A DNA stretch of 64,000 bases from Clostridia bacterium (GTDB lineage Bacteria; Bacillota; Clostridia; Christensenellales; CAG-138). The notes under the pieces are model-generated. The model had not been told where the DNA came from. It did not search any database and worked only from the letters and a program-made list of their open reading frames with translations. Shown here piece by piece: positions 28,082 through 36,878 of the stretch. The DNA lies in the NCBI GenBank assembly GCA_017514685.1, contig JAFWJN010000028.1:1-64000 (forward strand). The letters run 5' to 3'. Both the position numbers and the translations under genes were made by a program. How positions within the stretch are numbered: the first letter of the stretch is position 1; each line of letters begins with the position of its first letter.

Positions 28082-28627
28082 ATGATTGAAATCGTAAATG
28101 TCAGCCAGAACTGGGCAATCGGGCGAAAAGGCGGACTGATGATCCATATTCCAGCGGACATGCAGTATTTCCGCAGGATGACCAAGGGAAAGACCTGCAT
28201 CATGGGGAGTACGACGCTGGAAAGCTTTCCGAATATGGCACCTTTGAAAGACAGGGTCAATATCGTTCTGATCGACGATGACAGAAAAAAACGTCCGGAA
28301 TCGGTCGCAGCACAGGAGAAGGATGCTGCCGAAGGCAGATCAACGAAACTGATTTATGTGCATTCCCCTCAGGAAGCGTGCGAACTGGTGAAAGATCTTC
28401 CAAAGGACGATGTCTATGTAATCGGAGGCGCCAGCATTTATCGCCTGATGCTTCCTTACTGTGACACTTGTCTTGTTACTCATAATGATCTGTCAGAGGA
28501 AGGAGCCGATACTTATTATCCGGATCTGACAGCGACAGGAGAGTGGACAATGACGGAGGAAGGAGAACCGCAGCAGTATGAAGGAGTTACCTTCCGCTTC
28601 TGCCGCTACGAACGGAAAAACTCATGA
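28082..28627 (+). CDS. folA: Dihydrofolate reductase
   Basis: DHFR reduces dihydrofolate to tetrahydrofolate. The N-terminus has IVNVSQNWAIGRKGGLMIHI, with the substrate-facing acidic residue position replaced in the local pattern by polar residues after the Met20-like loop. The cofactor-binding regions GKTCIMGSTTLESFP and VYVIGGASIYRLMLPYCD are clear. It has 181 residues and ends with the usual EGVTFRFCRYER strand. Because ILI/HIPADMQYF holds an acidic residue two helical turns on (A-D-M), catalysis is probably normal. Its stop overlaps the GNAT gene. Confidence 0.93.
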   Translation: MIEIVNVSQNWAIGRKGGLMIHIPADMQYFRRMTKGKTCIMGSTTLESFPNMAPLKDRVNIVLIDDDRKKRPESVAAQEKDAAEGRSTKLIYVHSPQEACELVKDLPKDDVYVIGGASIYRLMLPYCDTCLVTHNDLSEEGADTYYPDLTATGEWTMTEEGEPQQYEGVTFRFCRYERKNS

Positions 28628-29121
28628 TTCCGGCTCATCTTTCCAAGCACTTCACGGTAAAGGTCATTGAGGATAAGGACACAGAAGCGGTACTTTCGCT
28701 GATGCGGTCGAATCCGCAGTATTTCCGGCATTGTCCCCCGGAACCGAGTGAAGAAACGATTGCACATGACCGGATTGCCTTACCGCCCCGAAACGTACCG
28801 GAGGATAAATATTATCTCGGATTCTGGGATGGAGAAAAACTGGCGGCAGTTTTAGACTTGATTGTAAGATGCCCGAATCATGAGACGGCGTTCATCGGCT
28901 TCTTAATGATGGATTTCGCATATCAGGGAAAGGGCATAGGTTCTTCGTTGATTGAAGAAATATTGAAGGAAATTGCGAAAGAGTACCGCTTTGTACGGCT
29001 TATGGTTGTGATAACCAATGAACAGGCAAAGCATTTCTGGAGCAAGAATCATTTTCAACCAACCGGATTGGTTCTGACACAGCCGGATTATACTGTTGAA
29101 ATCCTGGAAAGATCTCTGTAA
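28624..29121 (+). CDS. GNAT family N-acetyltransferase
   Basis: This 165-residue acetyltransferase has the acetyl-CoA-binding signature MMDFAYQGKGIGSSLIEEIL (Q/RxxGxG/A) and a typical C-terminal beta-bulge (KHFWSKNHFQPTG). The start overlaps the folA stop (ATGA), so translation is coupled. The substrate cannot be told; placement with thyA-folA may be incidental. Confidence 0.9.
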   Translation: MIPAHLSKHFTVKVIEDKDTEAVLSLMRSNPQYFRHCPPEPSEETIAHDRIALPPRNVPEDKYYLGFWDGEKLAAVLDLIVRCPNHETAFIGFLMMDFAYQGKGIGSSLIEEILKEIAKEYRFVRLMVVITNEQAKHFWSKNHFQPTGLVLTQPDYTVEILERSL

Positions 29122-29143
29122 CGGAGCCAATGTAATTTATTCG

Positions 29144-29172
29144 GGAACCCCTTTTGAGGGGTTTCTGTTTTC
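29144..29172 (+). terminator. Terminator of the thyA-folA-GNAT operon
   Basis: GGAACCCC pairs with GGGGTTTC around TTTTGA, followed by TGTTTT. Confidence 0.88.
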
Positions 29173-29256
29173 GATTCGTAATAATCGTGTAAGCATATGC
29201 ACGATACCGTTTTCTATGATAAACTGTTAATACTTTGAACTTGAAGTGGACAGAAC

Positions 29257-31071
29257 ATGAGCAAACAACAGAACAACAGAAAAAAAGCAGGCATTTCCGA
29301 ACTGATTCCCTGCACGAAGGGATATCGGGTTCCTGCTGTTATAACTCCTCTTCTTATGATTGGCGAAGTGTCGCTGGAAGTGATGATCCCACTGCTGATG
29401 GCAGCGCTTGTGGACGGAGGTCTGTACCGTAAGGAAACCTATCAGCTGCAGGACTTTATCAGCCGGCTGCCGATTCAGAACAATCTGCAGTTCGTGCTGT
29501 GGGTCGGAGGACTGATGGTAATCGCATCGCTGTTTTCCCTGACCTTCGGAGCGCTTGCAGCACGTACTTCTGCGGTAGCGAGCATGGGGTTTGCCAAGAA
29601 TCTCCGGCAGAAGATCTTTCAGAAGATTCAGTCTTTTTCTTTTAAAAACACGGACCGTTTTCAGACTTCATCGCTGGTCATGCGGACAACGACCGATGTC
29701 AATAACCTCCAGAATATCTACCAGCAGCTTCTGCGGATCTTTGTCCGCACGCCGCTCATGATGATCCTGGCTGCTATCATGGCTTTTCGGATCAATGCGG
29801 AACTTGCCTTTATTTTTGTATTCGCGATTCCGGTGATTGCAATTCTGATGGTCTTCATGGTCCGCTGGGGATTTTCGCGTTTCCAGGTCATGCTGAAAAA
29901 ATACGATACGATGAACGGGGCAGTGCAGGAAAATCTGATTGCTGCCCGCGTCGTTAAGTCGTTTGTCCGTGAGAAGTATGAGATTTCCAAGTTTGATGCT
30001 TCGGCAGATGATCTTCAGAAGGCGCAGATCCATGCACAGAAACTGTTCGCACTGGCAAGTCCGATCCAGCTTGGCATCATGTGGACATGCTCTTTGATTC
30101 TGCTCGCACTGGGCGGCATGAGAGTCATTGACCCCAATTCAGGACTGCATATCGGAGAGCTGACTTCTCTGATGAGTTATTCCACGCAGGTGATTTCTTC
30201 CCTGCTGATGATTTCCTTTCTCGTCATCGGATTGTCCATGACAAAAGCATCTCTTGACCGTGTCAAAGAGATATTCGATGAACAGCTGGATATTGTATCT
30301 CCGGAAAATGGAATCCGGGAAGTTGAGAATGGGGAAGTCGTATTTGAGCATGTCGATTTCAGCTATTCGAACAACGCAGAGAAATTGAATCTGAAAGATA
30401 TCAACTTGCACATCGCTTCCGGACAGACGGTCGGTATCATCGGGGGAACAGGAGAAGGCAAATCCACTCTGGTTCAGTTGATCCCCCGTTTGTATGATAT
30501 TATGAACGGCAGTCTCCGTGTCGGAGGTCATGATGTGCGAGAGTATGATCTTGAGACGCTTCGTGACAGCGTTTCCATGGTTCTTCAGAAGAACATGCTG
30601 TTTTCAGGGAGTATCCGGGACAACATGCGCTGGGGAAATCCGAATGCCACGGATGAACAGATACGGGAAGCATGCAAAATTGCATGCGCTGATGATTTTG
30701 TCATGAGCTTTCCGGACGGATATGATACCGATCTGGGACAGGGCGGCAGCAACGTTTCCGGAGGACAGAAACAGCGTCTGTGCATAGCAAGAGCCATTCT
30801 GAAGGAACCGAAGATCCTGATTCTGGACGACTCCACAAGCGCGGTCGATACTGCGACGGATGAACGCATCCGGCAGGGGTTCAAGACCATGCTTCCGGGA
30901 ACAACGAAAATTATAATTGCCCAGAGAATTGCCTCGGTCATCGAATCCGATCAGATCATCGTCATGGATCACGGAACGATCTCCGATGTCGGGACCCATG
31001 ACGAGCTGATGCAGCGGTCGACGATTTACCGCGAAGTCTATGCGTCACAGAATAAGGAGGTGGATGAGTAA
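29257..31071 (+). CDS. ABC exporter subunit with degenerate ATP site (BmrC-like)
   Basis: This 604-residue half-transporter has six transmembrane helices and a C-terminal ATPase domain. Walker A is GGTGEGKST (about residues 395-403), the signature is NVSGGQKQR (about 500), and Walker B is LILDDSTSAVD (about 521). The residue after the Walker B aspartate is Asp instead of the catalytic Glu. That is the mark of the degenerate partner in heterodimeric exporters such as BmrCD or TM287/288. It ends overlapping the start of its partner (TAATG). Probable role: export of drugs, lipids or peptides; substrate unknown. Confidence 0.94.
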   Translation: MSKQQNNRKKAGISELIPCTKGYRVPAVITPLLMIGEVSLEVMIPLLMAALVDGGLYRKETYQLQDFISRLPIQNNLQFVLWVGGLMVIASLFSLTFGALAARTSAVASMGFAKNLRQKIFQKIQSFSFKNTDRFQTSSLVMRTTTDVNNLQNIYQQLLRIFVRTPLMMILAAIMAFRINAELAFIFVFAIPVIAILMVFMVRWGFSRFQVMLKKYDTMNGAVQENLIAARVVKSFVREKYEISKFDASADDLQKAQIHAQKLFALASPIQLGIMWTCSLILLALGGMRVIDPNSGLHIGELTSLMSYSTQVISSLLMISFLVIGLSMTKASLDRVKEIFDEQLDIVSPENGIREVENGEVVFEHVDFSYSNNAEKLNLKDINLHIASGQTVGIIGGTGEGKSTLVQLIPRLYDIMNGSLRVGGHDVREYDLETLRDSVSMVLQKNMLFSGSIRDNMRWGNPNATDEQIREACKIACADDFVMSFPDGYDTDLGQGGSNVSGGQKQRLCIARAILKEPKILILDDSTSAVDTATDERIRQGFKTMLPGTTKIIIAQRIASVIESDQIIVMDHGTISDVGTHDELMQRSTIYREVYASQNKEVDE

Positions 31072-32990
31072 TGCCGAGAGAATCCTCCTTCAACAGCAAG
31101 ATGGGCGGTAAGCGTGCCGAGAATCCGGCGAAAACCCTGCTCCGTCTGATGCGGTATTATAAAAACTGCAAAGTGGAAATGATCGTGGCGGTAATCGGGA
31201 TCCTTGTCTATTCTGCCGCAACGACTCTGACCTATTATATGCTCGATCCGCTGGTATCGGTCCTGGAAGGCGGCATGAATGCCGACATGGCACGGTACGC
31301 GACGCTTCTGATTGCGATGGGAATCCTTTATGCGCTGGGCTGCGGAACAAACTATCTGTTCAACCGGCTGATGCTGACCTGCGCAGCCAGAATCATGTGC
31401 GCGCTCCGAAAAGAGATGTTTGCAAAGATGCAGACCCTTCCGATCTCGTTTTTCGACGGGCATACGCACGGCGAATTAATGAGTTATTACACCAACGATA
31501 TTGACGCGATACGAGAGCTGGTGCAGAATTCCATCACGCAGATGCTGATTTCCGTTACTTCTCTGATCGCTTATGTCGCAATGATGATCTATCTGTCGAT
31601 CCCGCTGTTTATGATTGCGATCGTAATGTGCGTGTGCATTTATTACATCATCAGGATCATCGGCGGCCGGAGCCGTAAAAACTTCCAGAAACAGCAGAAA
31701 GCGCTGTCCGGCCTTAACGGGTATATTGAGGAAATGATGGAAGGGCAGAAAGTAGTCAAGGTGTTCAACCATGAAAAACCCGGCATTGCTGCGTTTAATA
31801 CCCGAAATGAAGAACTGTGCAAAGTCGCGACCGACGCCAATACGTTTGCCAACCTGATCGGACCGGTCATGAACAATCTGTCGCATATCTTCTATGCTCT
31901 GATCTGCACGGTAGGCGTACTGCTGGCAGCTCCGATTCCCGGTGAGCCTTTCATTGCCGAAGGAACATTTTTTGCGGAGCATCAGCTGCTGCTGGTTCAG
32001 GGCGCTGCGCTGATTGCATTTTTGCAGTATGTACGTCAGTTTGCAAACCGCATCTCCCAGATTTCACAGCAGTTCAATGCGATTCTTCTTGCGCTCGCAG
32101 GCGCGGAGCGTCTGTTTACATTGATGGATATGCCTGCGGAAACAGACGAAGGAACGGTGACGCTGGTGAACGCAGAAGAAAAAGACGGGGTTCTGGTTGA
32201 AACAGATCACCGTACGGGGAAATGGGTATGGAAACGCGGCGAAGAGCTGATTCCGCTCAGAGGCGAAGTGACATTCAAAGATGTTGATTTCTCATATGAC
32301 GGAAAGAAACAGGTTCTGAACAATCTGACGCTTTACGCAAAGCCAGGGCAAAAGATTGCGTTTGTAGGCTCAACAGGCGCCGGAAAGACAACGATCACGA
32401 ATCTGATCAACCGTTTCTACGACATTACGGACGGAACGATCACGTATGATGGAATCCCGGTCCGGGAGATCAAGAAAGACTCGCTTCGGTCTTCGCTCGG
32501 GATGGTTCTGCAGGAAACGCATCTGTTCACAGGGACTGTGATGGAAAATATCAGGTACGGAAAACTGGACGCAACAGATGAAGAATGCATCCGGGCAGCT
32601 AAAATCGCGAATGCTGATTTCTTTATCTCTCATTTGCCGGAAGGATATAACACGATGCTTGTATCGGACGGCGCGAACCTTTCCCAGGGGCAGAGACAGT
32701 TGATCTCCATTGCCCGCGCGGCTGTTTCCGATCCGCCGGTTCTGATTCTAGATGAGGCGACCAGTTCGATTGATACGCGTACGGAAAAACTGATCGAAAA
32801 AGGAATGGACTCGCTCATGAAAGGCCGTACGGTGTTCGTTATCGCCCACCGGCTGTCCACGGTTCGGAACGCGAATTGCATCATGGTTCTGGAGCATGGA
32901 GAAATCATTGAGCGCGGAGAGCATGACGACCTTCTGAAACAGAAAGGAAAGTATTATCAGCTCTACACAGGCGCGTTTGAATTGACTTAA
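31071..32990 (+). CDS. ABC exporter subunit with catalytic Walker B (BmrD-like)
   Basis: The partner of the preceding gene, 639 residues, six transmembrane helices and an ATPase domain. Walker A is GSTGAGKTT (about 432), and Walker B LILDEATSSID (about 556) retains the catalytic glutamate. The signature is the altered LSQGQ (about 536), as expected for the subunit whose signature faces the degenerate site. A loop of about 40 residues (TDEGTVTLVNAEEKDGVLVE onward) between the membrane and ATPase domains is typical of the TM288/BmrD side. A heterodimer with one active ATP site is therefore predicted. Confidence 0.95.
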   Translation: MPRESSFNSKMGGKRAENPAKTLLRLMRYYKNCKVEMIVAVIGILVYSAATTLTYYMLDPLVSVLEGGMNADMARYATLLIAMGILYALGCGTNYLFNRLMLTCAARIMCALRKEMFAKMQTLPISFFDGHTHGELMSYYTNDIDAIRELVQNSITQMLISVTSLIAYVAMMIYLSIPLFMIAIVMCVCIYYIIRIIGGRSRKNFQKQQKALSGLNGYIEEMMEGQKVVKVFNHEKPGIAAFNTRNEELCKVATDANTFANLIGPVMNNLSHIFYALICTVGVLLAAPIPGEPFIAEGTFFAEHQLLLVQGAALIAFLQYVRQFANRISQISQQFNAILLALAGAERLFTLMDMPAETDEGTVTLVNAEEKDGVLVETDHRTGKWVWKRGEELIPLRGEVTFKDVDFSYDGKKQVLNNLTLYAKPGQKIAFVGSTGAGKTTITNLINRFYDITDGTITYDGIPVREIKKDSLRSSLGMVLQETHLFTGTVMENIRYGKLDATDEECIRAAKIANADFFISHLPEGYNTMLVSDGANLSQGQRQLISIARAAVSDPPVLILDEATSSIDTRTEKLIEKGMDSLMKGRTVFVIAHRLSTVRNANCIMVLEHGEIIERGEHDDLLKQKGKYYQLYTGAFELT

Positions 32991-33002
32991 GCTACAAAAT
33001 AG

Positions 33003-33039
33003 AAAATCCCTTTTCCGCATGAAAGCGGGAAAGGGATTT
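33003..33039. terminator. Terminator between the ABC exporter and degV
   Basis: AAATCCCTTTTCCGC pairs with GCGGGAAAGGGATTT with one mismatch region around ATGAAA. It lies between two convergent genes and can serve both. Confidence 0.85.
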
Positions 33040-33056
33040 GTCTCGTTTTGGAATGA

Positions 33057-33899
33057 TTATTTCCGGTAGAACAGAATGCCGAGGGTGTTCGGACCGCAGT
33101 GGTTTGAAACTGTGCAGCCGGCACGGGTGTGATAGATTTTTTCGAACGGGAGAGTTTCTTTCAGCAATTTTTCAACCGACTGCCATCTTTCATCTGAAAT
33201 ACCGGAATCAGTTACAAAGATTCTGCGGGTGTCAACGGTATCCAGATCACCCAGCTGATCGATTACATAGCGCAGAAGTGCGCGATCCAGAGACATGCGG
33301 TATTTCTTCCCAACGACCATCTTGCCGTCTTTTACGATGATTGTGGGTTTCAGGTTCAGAAGATTGGCTCCAAGAGCGACAACCGAACTGCAGCGTCCGC
33401 CGAGAGCAAGATATTTCAAGGTGTCGATGACAAAGCTGACATCGAGCTTCTTTTTCCTCTCGTTCAGAATATCAACGATTTCCTTGGGATTTTTTCCCTC
33501 TGCAGCCATTTCTGCGGCATCCAGGACCAGATGACCGATTCCGGTGGAAAGGTTCCTGGAGTCGATGACGTAAACATTCTGGAACTCTTCCGCAGCGATG
33601 CATGCATTCTGATAGCAGGAAGACATTTCACTGCTGATTGTGAAATGAATGATCGCATCATAACCCTGCAGATGCTCTCTGAAGAAGGAGAGATAATCGG
33701 ATACATTCAGAGCAGCGGTGGAGCCGACCTTCTTGGTGCGCTCAACATATTCATAAACTTTATCCGGGGTGATTTCGATGGTATCTTTATAGGATTTGCC
33801 ATCCAGAACGACATAGAGCGGTGAAATTGCAATCTGGTACTGCTCGATCAGTTCCGGAGACAGATCACATGTGCTGTCTGATGTAACGCGAATTCGCAT
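33057..33899 (-). CDS. DegV family fatty-acid-binding protein
   Basis: DegV (FakB-like) proteins bind a fatty acid and present it to the kinase FakA for phosphorylation. The 280-residue protein shows the family start IRVTSDSTCDLSPELI, HFTISSEMSSCYQNA, DSRNLSTGIGHLVLDA and the end FEKIYHTRAGCTVSNHCGPNTLG. I place the start at 33899, where GGAGG lies 6 nt upstream; an upstream extension of nine codons lacks a ribosome site. No fakA-like gene is in the window. Confidence 0.94.
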   Translation of the reverse strand: MRIRVTSDSTCDLSPELIEQYQIAISPLYVVLDGKSYKDTIEITPDKVYEYVERTKKVGSTAALNVSDYLSFFREHLQGYDAIIHFTISSEMSSCYQNACIAAEEFQNVYVIDSRNLSTGIGHLVLDAAEMAAEGKNPKEIVDILNERKKKLDVSFVIDTLKYLALGGRCSSVVALGANLLNLKPTIIVKDGKMVVGKKYRMSLDRALLRYVIDQLGDLDTVDTRRIFVTDSGISDERWQSVEKLLKETLPFEKIYHTRAGCTVSNHCGPNTLGILFYRK

Positions 33900-34007
33900 A
33901 TTGACCTCCAATGTGAAATAAGTCATGTTATTCTATCATATATAGTCTGTGAAAAGCAAGTTTTTTGGCAATATTTCGAAGAATGGAGGCAAAAATACGG
34001 TCTGCTG

Positions 34008-34036
34008 AAAAAAAGAAGCCGTTTGAAGAAACGGCT
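34008..34036 (-). terminator. Second terminator downstream of glgP
   Basis: On the minus strand AGCCGTTT (34036-34029) pairs with AAACGGCT (34024-34017) around a 4-nt loop, and a T-run follows (34014-34008). Confidence 0.75.
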
Positions 34037-34144
34037 CCTTACTTCAAAGCACTATCCGAGGAAGGGGTTCGGAAACAGTTGCTTCGAAATAAATGATATG
34101 TATCATTTACAAAGAAGTTATAACAGAGAAAACTTAAAAATAAT

Positions 34145-34176
34145 TAAAAAAGCATCTTCAAAATAATTGAAAATGC
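34145..34176 (-). terminator. Terminator of glgP
   Basis: On the minus strand GCATTTTCAA pairs with TTGAAGATGC (one U-G pair), loop of about 5 nt, followed by TTTTTT. It lies 24 nt after the glgP stop. The remaining sequence between 33900 and 34200 shows no gene. Confidence 0.85.
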
Positions 34177-34199
34177 TTTTTGAAAACAACATTTAATAA

Positions 34200-36569
34200 T
34201 TAAAACAATTTGATGGAATCAGGGATATTGAGCGGTTCAATATGCCAGATTTCGTCTGCGTACTGCTGAATGGAACGGTCTGAACTGAATTTGCCGGCGG
34301 ATGCGGTGTTCATCAGGCACTTTCTGCCGAATGTCAGACGATCCTGATAATCATAGAGCGCACGAACTTTGGTATCAATGTAGGGCAGGAGTTCCTGCAG
34401 AACAAAATAGTAGTCCGGCTTCTGCCAGCTGCTTCCGAAGAGCAGGGAGCGATGCAGATCGGCGAGAACGCCTGTGCCGTTATCGTTGAAAGTTCCGTCG
34501 ACTAAAGTGTCGAGAATCCGGCGGACACGAGGTTCATAATCATAGATGACTTTCGGATTGTAACGGGGACGCAGAGCATTGAGATCCTGCACGCTGTAGC
34601 CGAAGATGTAATTGTTTTCCTTGCCGGCCTGCTCTACGATCTCGATGTTTGCACCGTCATAGGTTCCAAGCGTTACAGCACCGTTCAGCATCAGTTTCAT
34701 ATTGCCGGTACCGGATGCTTCCGTACCTGCCGGAGAGATCTGCTCGGAGATATCCGCCGCCGGAATGATGTGTTCCGCATAAGAGCAGTTATAGTTCTGA
34801 ACAAACACAACACGCATACGGTCGTTCACATCGGGATCAGCATTGACCTTCTTGGCGATTTCATTGATGAACTTGATGACAGCTTTTGCACGGATATAAC
34901 CGGGAGCTGCTTTGGCACCGAAGATAAATGCGGTCGGGGTAAAGTCTTTCAGACGTCCTTCCTTGATTCCAAAGTAAATATCCAGAATTGCGAAAGCATT
35001 CAGGATCTGACGCTTGTACTCATGCATGCGCTTGACCTGTACGTCAAATGCGAATGTTTCCGGAAGATCAACTCCTTCGCGTTCCAGAATGATTTTCCGG
35101 AGCTGGCGCTTTTTCTCGGTCTTGATGGAGATAAATTCCTTCACGTCTTCATCCGAAAGATGATCCTTGAGACCGGAAAGCAGAGAGAGGTCTTTCAGCC
35201 ATCCGTCACCGACACGCTTTGTGATAAAATCGGAAAGTTCCGGGTTGCTGAGGCCGAGCCAGCGGCGCTGAGTGATGCCGTTTGTCTTGTTCTGGAAACG
35301 CTCCGGATAGAGAAGATACCAGGGACGGAGAACATCATCTTTCAGAATCTGGGTATGGATTTCAGCAACGCCGTTGACATAACTCGATCCGTAGACCGCG
35401 AGGTTTGCCATGCGGATGACATTATTCGACACGATCGCATAAGGTTCGCAATCCATACCTTTTGACATCAGCTCACCGCACAGCTTTGCGTTGATGCGGT
35501 AAACGATATCAAAGATCTCGGGAAGAAGATCGCGGAACAGATCAACATTCCATTTTTCGAGCGCTTCCACCATGACGGTATGGTTGGTATAGTTGAATGT
35601 CTTCTGAGCGGTGTCAAACGCTTCCTCGAAGGAGAGGCCTTCCTTCATCAGAAGCCTGATCAGCTCGGGAATGGAGACTGTGGGGTGAGTATCGTTCAGC
35701 TGAATCGTGACATATTTTGAAAAGTCACTGATCGGCCGGTTTTCTCTCTTGTACCGGAACATGATATCCTGCAGACTGGCGGAAGACAGGAAATACTGCT
35801 GCTTCAAGCGGAGACGCTTGCCGGCGGGGGTAGTATCGTTCGGATAGAGAACGCGGGTAATATCTTCGACTGCATTCTTCTCAAGTACTGCGGAAGAGTA
35901 TTCCTGATTGTTGAAAGACTGGAAGTCAAAATCCTGTACGGCTTCGCTCTGCCAGAGACGGAGTGTACCGATGTTGTTTGTGCCGTAACCGATGATAGGC
36001 ATATCATACGGAACGGCGCGGACAGTCTGATCTGAGAAAGAAACCAGAACTTCGTGAGAAGCGCGGCGGCGGCTCCATGGATCGCCAAAGCGCTGCCAGT
36101 CGTCTGCGGATTCCACTTGAAATCCATTGTTGAAACTTTGTTTGAACAGACCGTACTTATAACGGAGCCCGTATCCGTCAAGAGGAAGGTTCATCGTTGC
36201 TGCTGAGTCAAGATAGCACGCTGCAAGACGACCGAGACCGCCGTTTCCGAGGGCATCGTCTTCGATTTCTTCAAACATTCCCAGATCCAGTCCCTTTTCA
36301 GCGAACGCTTTTTTGACTTCATCCAGAATTCCAAGAGCAAAAAGATTGTTGTAAACACTGCGGCCGGTTAGATACTCGGCGCTGAAATAAAACGCGCTAC
36401 GTGCCTTTTCATGGGCGTGACGGCTGGTATACCAGGAATCCGCTATACCGCCCATTACGACGGTCGCAAGCGCGTTGTGCAATTCGTGGGCTTCTGCTTC
36501 TTCTAAAGTCGTTTGATAATCACGCTTCAGTACGAGAGCGATTTTTTCCATAATGGCATCTGCCTGCAT
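34200..36569 (-). CDS. glgP: Glycogen/maltodextrin phosphorylase
   Basis: This PLP-dependent GT35 enzyme releases glucose 1-phosphate from alpha-1,4-glucans. The 789-residue protein has the full core, including GNGGLGRLAACYLDS, QLNDTHPT, the VKRMHEYKRQILN segment and the PLP-lysine region EASGTGNMKLMLNGA (about residue 626). GGAG precedes the ATG. Other glg genes are absent here, although a GH13 enzyme lies 12 kb away. Two possible -10 boxes lie upstream around a palindrome. Confidence 0.97.
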   Translation of the reverse strand: MQADAIMEKIALVLKRDYQTTLEEAEAHELHNALATVVMGGIADSWYTSRHAHEKARSAFYFSAEYLTGRSVYNNLFALGILDEVKKAFAEKGLDLGMFEEIEDDALGNGGLGRLAACYLDSAATMNLPLDGYGLRYKYGLFKQSFNNGFQVESADDWQRFGDPWSRRRASHEVLVSFSDQTVRAVPYDMPIIGYGTNNIGTLRLWQSEAVQDFDFQSFNNQEYSSAVLEKNAVEDITRVLYPNDTTPAGKRLRLKQQYFLSSASLQDIMFRYKRENRPISDFSKYVTIQLNDTHPTVSIPELIRLLMKEGLSFEEAFDTAQKTFNYTNHTVMVEALEKWNVDLFRDLLPEIFDIVYRINAKLCGELMSKGMDCEPYAIVSNNVIRMANLAVYGSSYVNGVAEIHTQILKDDVLRPWYLLYPERFQNKTNGITQRRWLGLSNPELSDFITKRVGDGWLKDLSLLSGLKDHLSDEDVKEFISIKTEKKRQLRKIILEREGVDLPETFAFDVQVKRMHEYKRQILNAFAILDIYFGIKEGRLKDFTPTAFIFGAKAAPGYIRAKAVIKFINEIAKKVNADPDVNDRMRVVFVQNYNCSYAEHIIPAADISEQISPAGTEASGTGNMKLMLNGAVTLGTYDGANIEIVEQAGKENNYIFGYSVQDLNALRPRYNPKVIYDYEPRVRRILDTLVDGTFNDNGTGVLADLHRSLLFGSSWQKPDYYFVLQELLPYIDTKVRALYDYQDRLTFGRKCLMNTASAGKFSSDRSIQQYADEIWHIEPLNIPDSIKLF

Positions 36570-36589
36570 TTGTATTTCTCCTACAAAAC

Positions 36590-36657
36590 ATTATACTTCA
36601 AGAATAATTCTTATGAATAACCATGTTGATTATAACATAGAGCAGTAGAAAACGAAC
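36590..36657 (-). promoter_or_regulatory. Upstream region of glgP: two -10 boxes and a palindrome
   Basis: On the minus strand TATAAT occurs at 36634-36629 and again at 36595-36590. Between them lies the perfect palindrome AAGAAT-A-ATTCTT (36600-36612). No good -35 was found for either, which suggests activator- or repressor-controlled starts. The palindrome could be the binding site. Confidence 0.45.
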
Positions 36658-36743
36658 GCACTTTACAGCCTTTTTGCGTAAAAAATTGGTAAACGGAAAG
36701 ATGTAAATTTTGCAGATAAAATCAGGTTTTTTCGCCTTCTGTC

Positions 36744-36772
36744 TTGTGAAATATGAAGAAAGAGAATATAAT
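36744..36772 (+). promoter_or_regulatory. Promoter of the transglutaminase/Dlt-like operon
   Basis: TTGTGA (36744-36749) and TATAAT (36767-36772) with 17-nt spacing. The leader before the first start is about 100 nt. No other convincing promoter or terminator was seen until after 47560, so genes from 36879 to about 47860 may form one transcript. Confidence 0.75.
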
Positions 36773-36878
36773 TAACCGATAGGCTGTATTTGTGAAAATA
36801 TGCCTATCAGAACAGAAGAGGACAGAATCCTCTTCAGTGAAGTATTTTCTGATGAAAACAATCAGAAGGAAGGAACCG

